This document shows, one piece after another, positions 44,600-55,620 of a stretch of DNA of 64,000 nucleotides. Location: positions 186,001 to 250,000 of the forward strand of contig OX596344.1 of NCBI GenBank assembly GCA_951394405.1. The letters are read 5' to 3'. This DNA comes from Coprinellus micaceus. Lineage: Eukaryota > Basidiomycota > Agaricomycetes > Agaricales > Psathyrellaceae. Each line of letters begins with the position of its first letter. Within the stretch, counting starts at the first letter, position 1. Under the pieces are notes generated by a model. That model had not been told where the DNA came from, made no database searches, and worked only from the letters and a program-made list of their open reading frames with translations. A program made the position numbers and the translations under genes.

Positions 44600-46425
44600 T
44601 GGTGGTTTCAACCCAGAACCACAGAGACCGACGATGTGGTCTAAACGTGGTGGAAGGTTTGGCGTTGTTGTGGCGCTGTGGCGTCGCTGTTTCCTGTCAC
44701 GGTCCCTCCGATCATCATGCATCCGCTAACCAGCTCCTACGTGAAACAGCTCAATATTTGGTCGACACAATTGACCACATTAGCACTAGCCATGTCCTAC
44801 CTCCCTACATCGCTCCCTTCACCCATCGACCCCGGCGGTCTACAAGAAGTACTTCACCTCACCCTTTCCCCTTCCCTGCCTCAGCGCCCTCTCGACCCTC
44901 CTAGCGCCGTATCTCCGACCTCCCTCCCCATCGTAAATGTCATGATCAGCCTCAGCCACCCACGTTCGTGCATATGGAACAAAGAAGGCTCGTCGCCTGC
45001 GACAGTCGACGCAAGGGGACTTCCCTGTGCACGAACCGGGCGACAGAGCACCGACTCGCCCTGACCTCCTCCCCTCCGCCCCCAATGTCATACTTTCTGT
45101 ATCACTCGCCCACCCAATAACAACCTCTTTCAGAGCATCATGGTCTTTCGAGGATGTGCGTCTGTTCTTATGATGGTGTCACTCGCGACGGCGCCTCGAG
45201 GCCTGCTACGAAAATCCCGATTCGCGATTCACTACAGGCTAGTAGGAAAGACAGGTTCAGTCAATTCTTGTCCTAAGTCTCGATCGCAGAGCTTACTCGT
45301 GTCCCAATTTTGCGGCTCGATTCACCATCGTCGTAAGCAGCGCCGACAGGGGGCTGGAGTCGAACGGGGCCCCCGGGAGAGGTGCCGGAGAACGATTTCC
45401 GAATACAGATGAGGGAGAGGAGGAAAACGACGAGTCCGAACGCCATGGTAGATCCTCGGGAAAGGCTCAAAGGGAAGAATGAGCGAGAAAGCGTGTGTGT
45501 GCACCACTAGGTAGTACGGCAGGTATCCTTAAAAGGTGCCTCGCAAATTGTTTGGAGTCAATGGCCTCGCAGCCATCCCGTTCGTGGGGTTCACAGGTGA
45601 AACGCGAGTCTAAGGAACGCTATCCACAGCATTCCTAAGCGTCGTGCTATTTATGCAGCACACGGACTGCGGGTTCTGGCCTTTGGTTCCGGGTACATGG
45701 TCTTACGTCGTGCAAAGTTCAACTGGGCTGTGTACCTATTTCGGTCGAGGTGTAGTTGGGTGGGGTTCGGGTTCCACAGAGGTGCTTAGCGCCCAAACCG
45801 GTTGATCTGGGGAAGGGGCCATAATTAGTCCGGGCGACGTACACATGCACGTCACAATGGAGTGCGATAAGCGGATAAGCGCTCGAGACCCGGTCAATTC
45901 ATCGAGTCAAGCGCCCAGGCACTCACCCAACCCCGTGTGCTTTGTACTACGTCAGAGTGCCGTCAGCGATCTCTTAATAGTCGCAATCGCTTATACCCGA
46001 CTGTGCTCAAACGTTCTCCGTAAACAGTGGTACGGATTCCAGGGATGCAAATATATAACGCCGTAGTCAGCCATGTACACCCAGAGTCCGAGAGAGTCGG
46101 GTATTTCTTCCCTGCGCCTGTCCTTTATGTCTCCCCTGGCTTGAGGATCCGTCGTTATGTAGTCCTAGGCCCCAGCTACGTTTCAAGGACATCGCCTTAC
46201 CAAGATTGAATGTAAAGTTGTGAAGTGTTAGAGCAAGGGCCGTGCGTCGCCCCAGGCGCAGCGCCGGAGTGACGTCGATTCCTCACCGTAGTCATGCTTC
46301 GATAAACCTAATATTAACGAGCGGATTGAAATAAGCTAACACAAATACACAAATCGCGGGGGGAAATGGGCGAGTAGGAGTCCGACGTCACAGTCTGGCA
46401 TCACTCTCACAAAGCAACGCAACCG
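44600..46425. other. No convincing gene
   Basis: Pro/Ser/Leu-rich frames at 44.68-45.06 kb and 45.14-45.41 kb lack domains and splice support. This could hold the divergent promoter of the F-box gene and degraded repeats. Confidence 0.35.
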
Positions 46426-46431
46426 ATCCCT

Positions 46432-47890
46432 TCAAACAAGGTCCGCAAACCACTTCTGAATTACTGCATGCGTCTCGGGGGCACTCAAATGCGCGGTGAG
46501 CCCGTGCCCGGTCTTCGGAGGGATGTATGTCGAGTAGTTCGTCGTGGCAGGGAAGAGAGACTTCGTCGCTTCCACAAGGTTCGTACCGTTCACCGCTGTG
46601 AGGCAATTGGCACCACAGGCAACGCTACGATCGTGAAGAGAGAGAGATTCAGCGAGTTTCCACAACACAAAATGGAGGGAGAAAGGTGGGGTGACGTACT
46701 AGTCTTTCTCCCCAGTAACGACGATGACGGGGTTGGTATATTCGAGGGCCGGAGGGCTGGCTGCGGTGAGGAACTCTCCGATAGTGGCGGACCACTTGGT
46801 TGTCTCTGTAGCCTGGAGGACCGCTATCGGATAAACCAGGAATAAGCCCCACCTACCACGGATACAGTAACGCGGTTGGCGTACCTGGGTCGTAGTTGGG
46901 GTAGGAGAAGAAGTTCTGCTGGTTGTTGATGATATTATTCCAGACCAAATACTCGCGAGGTAGCGAGCCTATGGAGGACGCGGTCAGATTCCCGCGCTCA
47001 CAGAGAGGTTCGCACACTCACCAAAGCGCTTGGGGTTATTCTCAGCTGCGATGCTCAAAGATTGTGTCGCGAGCCTTGGTAAGAACGTTTGCTGGTCGGC
47101 AGTGATCCCCGTGATCACAGATGCATTGAACAGCTCATTTCCGTACTTGCTCAACGCAGCAACGAGGGTAATACTATCCGTTCCACGCGGCCAATTAGTC
47201 TGTCGAGCTTTAGCATGAAACATAGTCTGTACTTACCTTCCAAACGAGTGTCCAATCCCGACAAAACGCTTGAAGGTCTGTCCTTGAGGTTTGCCCTGCA
47301 GATACCTCGCCAGTTGAGCGGCGACCTCAACCTGGGTGGGGCCTTGCACTTCCTTGAGGCCGCTGGGCTTGTCAGACTTACCCGTTCCAAGCCTATCGTA
47401 AGCCAGAATCGCGTGCCCTGCTTTGAGAGCCGCGTCGACGTAGTTATACTTCGATCCGGATCCCCCGACCGTCCAGTACGTATGGTCGAAGCCCACACTG
47501 CAGCCCCGACATTAGCCAGTACTAACAATCGAATGAATGGGGTTATCAAGGCCCGTACCCGTGAACAGCCAACTCAACAGTCTTCTGTGAGTCCTGTTTA
47601 TTGGGAACGCAGAATAACGCGTTAATCTTGTACGTAGCGTTATTCGCGACATTGCCTTGGATGATTCCACCTAGGGTGCCCGCGGGGTCGGTCGTCCACC
47701 GAAGGATGAGGTCCGTAACGACTTGCTGGTCAGTAGGGGTGTCGAAGTTGAGGACGAAGTTGGTCGCATTGACAGTGACAGGAATGAGGGACTCGGTACA
47801 TCTCCCGTTCGCAACGCGTTCGGTCTGCCCTGCGACGTGAGTCGCGAGCGCGACGAAGGGTAGAAGAGCGAGAAGTTTAAATGAGGCCAT
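46432..47890 (-). CDS. Secreted alpha/beta hydrolase
   Basis: From ATG 47890: a signal peptide MASFKLLALLPFVALATHVA then GQTERVANG (likely cleavage after AGQ). Introns split several exons (for example GTACGG...GCAG after AVHG). Core landmarks: GVGFDHTYW, LAYDRLGTGKSDKP, nucleophile elbow GIGHSFG (Ser), GEKD (acid candidate) and HGLTAH (His), i.e. a complete catalytic triad in the right order. The C-terminus is QKWFADLV with TGA at 46432-46434. The family includes esterases, lipases and epoxide-hydrolase-like enzymes; the substrate cannot be inferred. Potential N-glycosylation sites (NAT, NNAT, NGT) fit secretion. No damage was seen. Confidence 0.8.
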
Positions 47891-48320
47891 GGAGGGTTGG
47901 ATAGTGAGTACAGGAAGATGTGCCCTATATTATATTTGGGTTTTCTGTCCCCGTGTACATTGAATGTACGTGCGAGGAGCTCGGGGACTTACAAAGATCA
48001 GTGAGCACTGGGCTATAAACAGCTGGCGAGCATCACTGCGGAAGCCCACCTTTTGTAATCGACGAGTCGAAAAAATAGCGATGCATCATGTTTATTGGTG
48101 GAGACCCTAATTTAGCAATCCCCGAGGCCTTCTGGACCACCGGCGCCCCTGAAAGGCTGAAACGGGCAGAAAGACTTGGACCTTAAGCGCTCAAGACTGA
48201 ACATGATGAGTCTCCCGAGGGCTTCGCCTCCGATCGGCCGACCGCAAGGGACCCAATTTAACCACTCGTTGTACACCCTCAGTGGTCACTGGTGTCGATT
48301 TGAATCCGATATCATTAAAC
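47891..48320. other. Promoter region of the hydrolase and spacer
   Basis: No gene seen. TATATTATATTT at about 47925-47940 lies 35-50 bp upstream of the hydrolase start and may serve as an AT-rich promoter element. Confidence 0.4.
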
Positions 48321-48324
48321 TGAG

Positions 48325-48417
48325 CCGGGTATAGTGTAAAGGTAGCACGCCGCAACGCTCAGGCCTCCGGGCGGAATGACTGTTAGTGGCAGTTGGGGTT
48401 CGATTCCCTGTGCTTGG
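48325..48417 (+). tRNA. tRNA-like gene 1, extended anticodon region
   Basis: Acceptor arms CCGGGTA and TGCTTGG pair over 7 bp with G-T pairs. D region TATAGTGTAAAGGTAGCAC. T arm TGGGG-TTCGATT-CCCTG. The anticodon region between them is about 44 nt instead of 22 and gives no clear anticodon. Confidence 0.5.
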
Positions 48418-48505
48418 GCAGCCTCTTGTTCGTTCTTTTTCTCTCTGTTCCTCAAGGCTGGCTCGACTTGGCAGCCCTCGCTCGCCCCGACCCATCGTTT
48501 AAGAG

Positions 48506-48585
48506 TTAGACATGGTGTAAAGATAACATGCCGCAGTTCGAAGTGAGCTGTGCTGGAGATCGGGTTTCGATTGTCTGGATTGGCT
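48506..48585 (+). pseudogene. tRNA-like sequence 2, degenerate
   Basis: Box A region ACATGGTGTAAAGATAACAT and box B GGTTTCGATTG are recognisable. Acceptor pairing is lost. Confidence 0.4.
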
Positions 48586-48705
48586 CGCTTGGGCTGCATT
48601 GGGGGTGGTTGAGAGTCATTTGAGTAAAAATGGATCAAGCAAGCCTCAAGGTCCCAAACTTCCGGCGACTGGGCTCGACTGGGGTAAGAGCATGACCAAA
48701 AAGCT

Positions 48706-48780
48706 TCCGACACGGGGAATCGAACCCCGGGCTATCGCGTGAGAGGCGATAATGTTGGCCACTATGTACACCATATCGGA
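48706..48780 (-). tRNA. tRNA-Glu(CTC), possibly a pseudogene
   Basis: Acceptor TCCGATA / TGTCGGA, anticodon stem ATCGC/GCGAT with loop CTCTCAC (anticodon CTC), T arm GGGG-TTCGATT-CCCC. Compared with the copy at 56749-56819, the D loop has a 4-nt insertion (GTGTACATAGTGG), which may impair folding. Confidence 0.7.
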
Positions 48781-49345
48781 CTTCAAAGTGGATGACAGGA
48801 TAACGTTGTCAATCACGTCCCCAGGAGTGTCGCCGTGGCGCAGGCTGAGAGGAAGGCTCCCATAATCCCATTGCACAGTAAGGAGACACGACCTGAGGGC
48901 TATGGTGTGCAGAGCCCGGCAGGGGCCCATTCGGGGATGGGTTTCGTGACCATCATTCGCAGTGTTGTCGTGATGGCCCATGCTGTGTAAACTTATATTT
49001 ATCCCTTCAAAGATCTGTACGCGTGCAATTGCGCAACGAGCTGAGGATATTTTATACTGTCGATAAGGCGTCTGGATGCCATTGGCTTTAAAATACCGAC
49101 TGAGGAGCCTTCGCAACTCGGGCGTCTCCTCGCTTGAGTAACATTCCTCCGTGCCGCCGTCGGCCGGCAGCACTGAGGCCCTTATAAAAGCCCTGTCGTC
49201 TTCACGGTCTTATCCTTACCAGCTGGACTGCCACCACCCACACCTATCTGTAGCTCGAAGCGTCTGGTACGCTGAATTGGCTACGCAGGTTTCTACTCCC
49301 AACCCTACCTTTCGGTGCTCCCCATCATAACCATTCGGGTTTAAA
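48781..49345. other. No gene seen
   Basis: Spacer ahead of the secreted-protein gene. TTATAAAAGC at about 49180 is a plausible TATA element 165 bp upstream of its start. Confidence 0.4.
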
Positions 49346-50243
49346 ATGCGACTGTCGATTATCCTATTCACCGCTCTCTCTGGAGTCGCGAGCATCGTAC
49401 ACGCCGCTCCACTCTCAGACGCTCCGCTCACTGATGCTGAGCTCGCCATCCGCGACAACGGCGACGTCAACATCCTCATGAATCGCGACTACTCTCCCTC
49501 CGAAATTTACGAACGCGACTTAGCTTTCGCTGCTGCCTCTGGACCGAACGTCGAGGCACGTGGGCTCGGGTATCCTTCGCAACAAGAAATAGAAGAACTC
49601 GTTCTCAGGCACTTCGACCTGGATGGCATCGTTTTGGAAGGGAGAGAACTCGTAGAGTATGAAGAACTCAATCCCCGGATCGTAGGACTTGTGGTGCAGG
49701 CGGCCAAGGCTATCGGCGAAGGCGTTATGAAAATATTCAACCTCATCAAGGGCAAGAGAGAACGTGATAAAAGTGTAAGCGGGCACTCATCTTCCGACCT
49801 CTCTCGCTTATTGAACTTTTGAATCGTGCTCTAGAGGCGCGGCGAGTTCACATCTTCATTTATCAAGGAATCGAGGCAGAAGTTCCCCCAATGGAACTGG
49901 GTGATCTGCCATACCAAGCCCAAGACTCGCTTCGACGGAAAGTCGGGTAAGGATTACCACCATCATCACCAAGAGTTCAAGGTCAGCTTTGGGAAGACCG
50001 TCGGGTACGCCTTCTCCTCTCATAATCCCAACTCCACACTGACCTTGAAGAGCAGATACGAGATATACTGGTTCAGGTCGGGCGTGTTCCAGCGTCAAGG
50101 AGATGGCGGATACTTGAATGTGAGTTTCCCGCTCTGCGTCGGCGTCAGGACGTGCTCATCTTAAACGGCTACAGTGGGCGTACGGCGGGAATATCAAGGG
50201 GAAATCCAAGGACGGCAAGAAGATTACTTTCGGTAAGCACTAG
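49346..50243 (+). CDS. Small secreted protein with histidine-rich C-terminal domain
   Basis: Three exons (49346-49774, 49835-50119, 50175-50243) sum to 260 residues. The signal peptide is MRLSIILFTALSGVASIVHA; then come a pro-region rich in Asp/Glu (APLSDAPLTDAELAIRD) and an amphipathic helix VVQAAKAIGEGVMKIFNLIK. A compact C-terminal domain follows with WNWVICHTKPKTRFDGKSG, DYHHHHQEF, YEIYWFRSGVF and GDGGYLNWAYGGNI. The last exon ends FGKH before TAG. I recall similar secreted hypothetical proteins in basidiomycetes, but no function is known to me. There is a single Cys in the domain, so it is not a disulphide-rich effector. The HHHH run may bind metal (inference). Confidence 0.7.
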
Positions 50244-50500
50244 TGGAACACAGAGTAGGAGCTTGGTCTTTTTGTACAGCCTGATATGGGTGCAACTATG
50301 AGTGCCGTTGCCTAGAATTGATTGTTTGAGTCGCGAATGATACGACAAGAGAGTGTGAGCAATGACGTACTACTCGCGTAATACAGGCTGCGTTATTCCT
50401 CGCCCTCCTGAATACCTTTTTCGCACCCTAAGCTCTGAGCTCTCAAAACCTCCCTGTGTGGTCTTACAATCTGCCGAGTCCCACTACTTCCGGCTCCACC
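50244..50500. other. No gene seen
   Basis: Spacer between the secreted-protein gene and the next tRNA-like sequence. Confidence 0.4.
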
Positions 50501-50504
50501 TCGC

Positions 50505-50585
50505 TTGATATATAGTGTAATGGTAACATTTCCGACGGCCAACTTGCTAGTATCGGAGATCAAAGGTTCGATTCATAGTCTCCGA
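50505..50585 (+). pseudogene. tRNA-like sequence 4
   Basis: Box A region TATAGTGTAATGGTAACAT, box B GGTTCGATTC. A perfect 5-bp anticodon stem TCCGA/TCGGA encloses a 17-nt loop (CGGCCAACTTGCTAGTA). Acceptor and T stems are not paired, so it is probably not functional. Confidence 0.45.
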
Positions 50586-51849
50586 TGGGCTTGTGCGAGA
50601 GTTATTCGGGGGAGCGAAGGGATGTTCGGAGAGCCCACCGCTGGAATGGCAGCCCTGCAGACAGAGACGGCAGAGGCGACGCCGTTCTGGAGAAGGTGAT
50701 CAATCCCTTTCGCCGTGATAGTTCTAGCGAAATAGTTCGAGTGGAACCTTGGGGAGGGTGCAGGTCCGTACTTTCGGGCTGTGGTGGTGTGGATCTCCTC
50801 GACCCAAGGCTCCTAGAATAAGGACACACGGATGAGATTAAACTTGACGTTAACGTCGCGGAACTATTCCAACTACACCAGCAGAGTGAACCCCTGGAGG
50901 GTCTGCCAGATTTTGCCCGAGCTTCGCTGGCCGAGTGGTCACCCTTGACTGCCAGCCTGGGAGGAAGTTGCAGAAGTAGCTCGCAATGTCCCTGGAGATA
51001 TGGCTCTTCGATAACTTAGGCAGCGCGTTAGGGTGGGGAGACCGGACCATAACTCGAATGAAAGGGGCTGCTTCACGGTGGGACCGCAGTCGTAAGGAAG
51101 CCACGAAAACACGATATATGCCGCGCACTAGAAGCCCTGAGTACACCCAGCTTTCGGGGAAAGCGCAGAGAGTTCGGTGTGGCTTGAGGTGCTCGTATCA
51201 CTCATTCGAGTGACCTAAAGCCACAATGTTGGCCCCATGTGAGCGACGTACAGTCCACGTAGCGCCGAGTTAAGACAGAAAGCGTCGATCGCCAGAACCG
51301 CGCACCACGACTCTTGGAATACACTGGACGGGTAGGCCCGTCGACACCCCGGGAAAAGGTATCTACAGTCAGTGTCCCAAAGGACGCTCGCCATCTCTAG
51401 TTTGGTTCACCCGACAGTTCAGTCTTGCCAGGTGCGTCGCCTTCATGTATCGGAGAGCCCGGTCCTTGCCCGATACCCTGGCATTGTTGGGGACGGGAGA
51501 CATGCAGGAAGCGGGGAACATAGTTACGGATGAGACCAGAGGGGGACGAGGAGGAGATGGTGGTCAGAACTAAGTCTGTCAATTCCACGTACCGACTAAT
51601 GATGCCAAGTAGCGTGATATGATTGGCTGATCTAAATTTAGAACGGGCGCCTAATCGACCGCGCGTGTCGCCATCGCCTGGTCGCGCACTGGTCCCATCT
51701 GGATTGTGCTCTGTATGGGCGCAGAAAGTGATTCAAAGTGAATCCTGACCCTGACCTAACAGTCGTGGTGTGACGAGTGAAGCAGGCCTAAGACGACACG
51801 TGTTATCGGACCTCTCGCGGATATCACTTCCTATCCGGCTCTGCCAGGG
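50586..51849. other. No convincing gene
   Basis: Frames at 50.6-50.8 and 50.85-51.2 kb are short, without domains or splice support. Confidence 0.35.
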
Positions 51850-51945
51850 TCGGGCATAGTGTAAAGGTAACATGCCTCATATCCCTCGCCCCCTATGCGG
51901 ATGTGCAACTGTGCAGGCGATCGAGGTTCGATTCCTCGTGCTCGA
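51850..51945 (+). tRNA. tRNA-like gene 5 (96 nt)
   Basis: Acceptor TCGGGCA / TGCTCGA is fully paired (one G-T). D region TAGTGTAAAGGTAACAT. T arm CGAGG-TTCGATT-CCTCG is perfect. The anticodon region is about 48 nt with a 4-bp GCCT/AGGC stem and no obvious anticodon, so either an unusual intron or a non-canonical product. T-rich DNA (CTTTTCTTGTTTTG) just downstream could terminate Pol III. Confidence 0.55.
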
Positions 51946-52128
51946 ATCTACCTTTTCTTGTTTTGCTCTGTGAAGATATCGATACGTCACATAATTATCC
52001 GAACACATCGATTGCTCGACGGTAGAAGCCAGCGGTGGGGGTCCAGGCCCCAGAGAAGCCAAAGTCCGCTACAGCCGACATCTGTCGATTCTTGAGTGAA
52101 GGGCACTTGGTGAGGCACGCCTGGAGGT

Positions 52129-52251
52129 TCGGGCATAGTAGAAAGGTAACATGCCTCCAGCCGTACGGCCGACGCTGCAAGGCCATGTATGAGCTTCTGC
52201 TGCGGAGGGGCCGGTTATGGGGGAGATCGAGGTTCGATTCCTCGTGCTCGA
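52129..52251 (+). tRNA. tRNA-like gene 6 (123 nt)
   Basis: Same acceptor and T arms as gene 5. D region TAGTAGAAAGGTAACAT. The anticodon region is about 75 nt, closed by CCTCC/GGGGG, with an internal GCCGTACGGC palindrome. A CTTTTTGTTT tract follows. Confidence 0.5.
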
Positions 52252-52356
52252 ACAAACGCGCTTTTTGTTTAGAACTCCTCTGTCAATGGGCATGCGTCAA
52301 TCGTCAATCGTTGGTCGTTCGATCAAGCGAAAAGTTCTTGAGGTCGTGAGCAGATC

Positions 52357-52433
52357 CGAGCACGGTGTACAGGTAACATACTCCACGAGTCCCAATTGTG
52401 AAGGCGTTCGAGGTTCGATTCCTCGTGCTTCGA
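52357..52433 (+). tRNA. tRNA-like gene 7 (77 nt)
   Basis: Acceptor CGAGCA / TGCTTCG with one bulge. D region GGTGTACAGGTAACAT. Perfect T arm CGAGG-TTCGATT-CCTCG. The anticodon region (about 29 nt) is unrelated in sequence to its neighbours. Confidence 0.5.
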
Positions 52434-52755
52434 GTCCCCTTTCGTCTTGCCGGCTTGCGCGAGGCCGTTCCCCCGCGGTTGATACCCAGTTGAGCCTCGC
52501 CGATTGAAGCCCTGCACCACGGACGGGATCCCTCCAGACAAACCCTGGATACCCTCAACTCGCGGATACTGGTATATACACGGTATACACAGGGTACGGT
52601 TGGAGCTCTCCGCCTACTAGATTCAAGTGGCACATTGGTCCGGCCCAGAAAGCGCTCATCATCCAGGTTATTCCGTTATTAGGGGGCCGAGCAGTGCCCC
52701 TATCGTTATCGTCGTTGGGCGCCTATCTTATCGCAAAAGCGATGTCTGCGGGCAC

Positions 52756-52837
52756 TCGGGCACGAGGAATCGAACCTCGATCTCCATTGCATAGCATACG
52801 CCAGCCATAGGAAATGTTACCTTTACACTATACCCGA
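52756..52837 (-). tRNA. tRNA-like gene 8 (82 nt)
   Basis: Acceptor TCGGGTA / TGCCCGA is fully paired, with a perfect T arm and canonical D region TAGTGTAAAGGTAACAT. The anticodon region TTTCCTATGGCTGGCGTATG... has only a weak stem. Related to the copy at 35618-35696. Confidence 0.55.
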
Positions 52838-52840
52838 TTG

Positions 52841-53973
52841 AATTGGCCGTCACAAATTGAAGATGTGACTCGTGGAATGAGGTCAAGGTGAGTGGCCTAC
52901 GGTGAAGTCTTGGGGAAAGCCTGGAAACGCTGCCGTGCGTCGCTCGGTCGCTCTACGAAGCATGGGCGCTTGGCGATGAGCTTCGCGGGCCTGGCGTGGT
53001 TACTCTACGTTCAGGTTGTCTTCAGGTCCTCACATGTCAAGGGTTGTGTTTCAAGGACGCTAATTGGTGCCATCGCCATGCCTTTATGCGTTCGACGTCT
53101 CCGCAGGCGTTCATCGTCGCCAATTATGCCTAAAGGCGGATATGCTAACCTTCCAGAACTAGTCTTGAATCCTATCTCCGCTGTCTGCATTCCCTCTAAT
53201 TCATTGAACGGACTATCCTCTCAGTCCATGGGGTAGAAACCTGAGTGACGATGTTCGCTTATAGCTCTCCAATCACCGTTGGCAGAGGCACGTTGCAGAT
53301 CACATTGGTCACTTGACACTGCCCCTCCCTATCCACAATTGTCAAATGATGACACGTTGTCTTCGTGCGTTATCTCGTACCATCATCTTCACGGTGGGTA
53401 AGGGCTCTCCCCGCACAAACCTACCAAAGATAGCATGGCTACGTTGTGAGTTCTAATTCCAGCAGTCCCCGTAACCTATGACCAAGTTATCCCCGCCATC
53501 GATGCCCAGGTCTACCGACACCATTTCTCCAGCCCCCACAGAAGCTCGAGTATTCGTCGCCTTTGCTTATGTCATTTATTTGAGTGGGATACGTCAACGA
53601 ATGCCTTGTGGTTAGTATCTTGCAGGGAAGGCAAAACACCGAAATGGGGCCATGGACGCAAGGTCGGTGCTGCGTGTGATGGAACCCTGTAAGAGGGCGA
53701 CAAACGTGAAATCACCTACATCAGACCGCAGAGGGCGAAATGATCAGCAATTATATACCTGAGAAGGGCAGGTAAGGCCAGATAAAGTCCCCAGCGGAAC
53801 TGCCTGTGCCAGACCTGTGCTGATCTGAGCTGATCTGAGCTGATCATATCGTCCTCTGGGGTGCGATGTATATAATCGGGGAGCATTAGATATTGAGCCC
53901 CCCGCAGCTGGCCTGTCATAACGTCCAGAGACCACCGGAACAATGATCTCACCATCCTTGCCGCGAAGTCACC
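52841..53973. other. No convincing gene
   Basis: Frames at 52.89-53.24 and 53.72-53.98 kb lack recognisable motifs. A triplicated CTGATCTGAG lies at 53.82 kb. Confidence 0.35.
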
Positions 53974-54240
53974 ATGCGTGCCCACGTCCTATCGGTTATG
54001 TTTGCGCTAGCAAGCTCCTTTGCTGCGCCAATTCGAGCAAGGGTCAGCGTGGACCCGTTATTTCCGAGGGTACGTCCAATAACCTGAATCCAGGTAGAAC
54101 GAAACGGAGTGCTGATGATGCTCTACGTCAATACTCTGTATTATCACGGCTGGTGGTATCTGGGAACTCCAGTTCAGGCCATCTGGAACCGGGGTATTTG
54201 ACGGAACATCGTTCTGTGAAGTACGCGCCAGATCCCGATG
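53974..54240 (+). CDS. Possible small secreted protein, uncertain exon structure
   Basis: ATG 53974 gives a good signal-peptide-like start (MRAHVLSVMFALASSFAAPI, then RARVSVDPLFPR). A donor GTACGT follows at 54070, but every nearby AG gives either a 24-28-nt intron (too short) or an arbitrary product. It may be a relic of a secreted-protein gene or a short gene with a frameshift. Confidence 0.25.
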
Positions 54241-54705
54241 CATAGTGTATCCCAGAATGCCAGAGATAATTTGAAGGGACCTGAGTTGCGATATCTGGAA
54301 GGAAAAGATATCCTCGGAACGGCGTAACAGTTTACGCGATAGCTAATATTGGATGGGAACACTTCTGAGTTCGTCGAATCATAGTGCATTCCGAGCGGTC
54401 GATCTCATGATAGGCTTCGAGGAGACGGAAGCACGCGAGGATCGGGAACACCATCATGGGACCGGCGCGAAGGCGAGAAATGTCACGGATTTCGTACGAC
54501 GGACGAGAAACGCTTCAATCTAAGCAGCCTTCTCGGAGGAATCAATGCACTGTATATAAGGCAGAGAGCGACTCGGGTGAACAGAAGAGCGCGTCCTTAC
54601 CAGACATCCCACCGAGCCTTGTCCCCAGGTGCGCCGTCGACGAAGCACGCATTACCCCCCGATTGACTAACACACCAGTGGTTACGATTAGACCAGTCGC
54701 CTGTA

Positions 54706-55530
54706 ATGCGTCGATTCGCATCAATCATTCTCTCCGTCGTTAGCCTCGTAGCACCCTCTCTCGCTCAATGCACGTACTCTCAACTTCAGCAGCTCTCTGC
54801 CAACTACGTCGCCTCGCGGGCATCAGGCTCCATCTCCGCCTTCTCCACCGCTCTCTACACTGAGAACTCCAAGCCCGCTACGCTCTCTGCAAGCGTCCTC
54901 GCCCAACCCCTTCGCATCGACCACAACCGCAGTCTCCATGACACCGTCGCATGCGCAACGTACACCGAGCTCATCACCACGAACCCTGCCCACCCCTACG
55001 TCATCGGAACACAGATCCATTGGACCCAAGCTGGCGAGGCAAGCCAGATCGAGACCTTGATCACGGATGCTGGGGACTGGCTGTTCAACGCTACGGGAAC
55101 GCTGAACTGGGCCACGAGGGAGGATTGGAGCACTATCCCTGAGGCGAGGAGGAACACGCGCGAAGTGATCCAGGCGGGTGCAGACGCCTACCTCGATCTC
55201 TTTAGCAACAAGAGCGCCGTCGTTCCATGGGGAACACCTTGTGCTCGCTTGGAGGGAGGGAGCTATACAGGACAGGGTCGTCCGACTGACTCGTGTAACC
55301 TTGGCGTTCCGTCGAGGGTGGTGTACATGACGAACAGGCGGTACGTGATCGACGAGACGGTCGGAGCGGTGGATGTATTCTTGAGCTTTGGTGGGTGCTC
55401 GACGGGAAGGCCGGATAGCCATGAGTTCAGGTTGGAGAACGGGAAGCTGAGATTTATTCATACTATCACCGTCATGGATCCCAAGTGCCCCGGTATACCA
55501 AGTGAAGCCTGTTTGTGTAGTCAGACGTAG
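54706..55530 (+). CDS. Secreted protein, DUF8021-like
   Basis: Single exon, 274 residues, with signal peptide MRRFASIILSVVSLVAPSLA before QCTYSQLQQLSANYVASRAS. Landmarks are LRIDHNRSLHDTVACATYTE, YVIGTQIHW, DWLFNATGTLNWATREDW, VVPWGTPCARLEGGSY, and a C-terminal cysteine set ending CPGIPSEACLCSQT. The pattern fits the fungal DUF8021 family (secreted, SnoaL/NTF2-like shape suspected; no reaction known to me). Cysteines are even in number in the mature part, which suggests disulphides. GC-rich at third positions like the neighbouring intact genes. No damage. Confidence 0.7.
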   Translation: MRRFASIILSVVSLVAPSLAQCTYSQLQQLSANYVASRASGSISAFSTALYTENSKPATLSASVLAQPLRIDHNRSLHDTVACATYTELITTNPAHPYVIGTQIHWTQAGEASQIETLITDAGDWLFNATGTLNWATREDWSTIPEARRNTREVIQAGADAYLDLFSNKSAVVPWGTPCARLEGGSYTGQGRPTDSCNLGVPSRVVYMTNRRYVIDETVGAVDVFLSFGGCSTGRPDSHEFRLENGKLRFIHTITVMDPKCPGIPSEACLCSQT

Positions 55531-55620
55531 TCAGTACAGCTCGAAAAACAAGGAGAGATGCACGCTCACTAGATACCTCAATCGAATTCGGGTGTCTATA
55601 GTCCTCGAAAGCTGTGCGCA

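Noticed and set aside
45273..45507. tRNA-like box B word GTTCGACTCC near 45.37 kb
   Set aside because: No matching D arm or acceptor stem could be built around it.
53974..54240. Lipopeptide pheromone precursor or effector
   Set aside because: A signal-peptide-like start exists, but there is no CaaX end and no acceptable intron, so only a low-confidence gene is kept.
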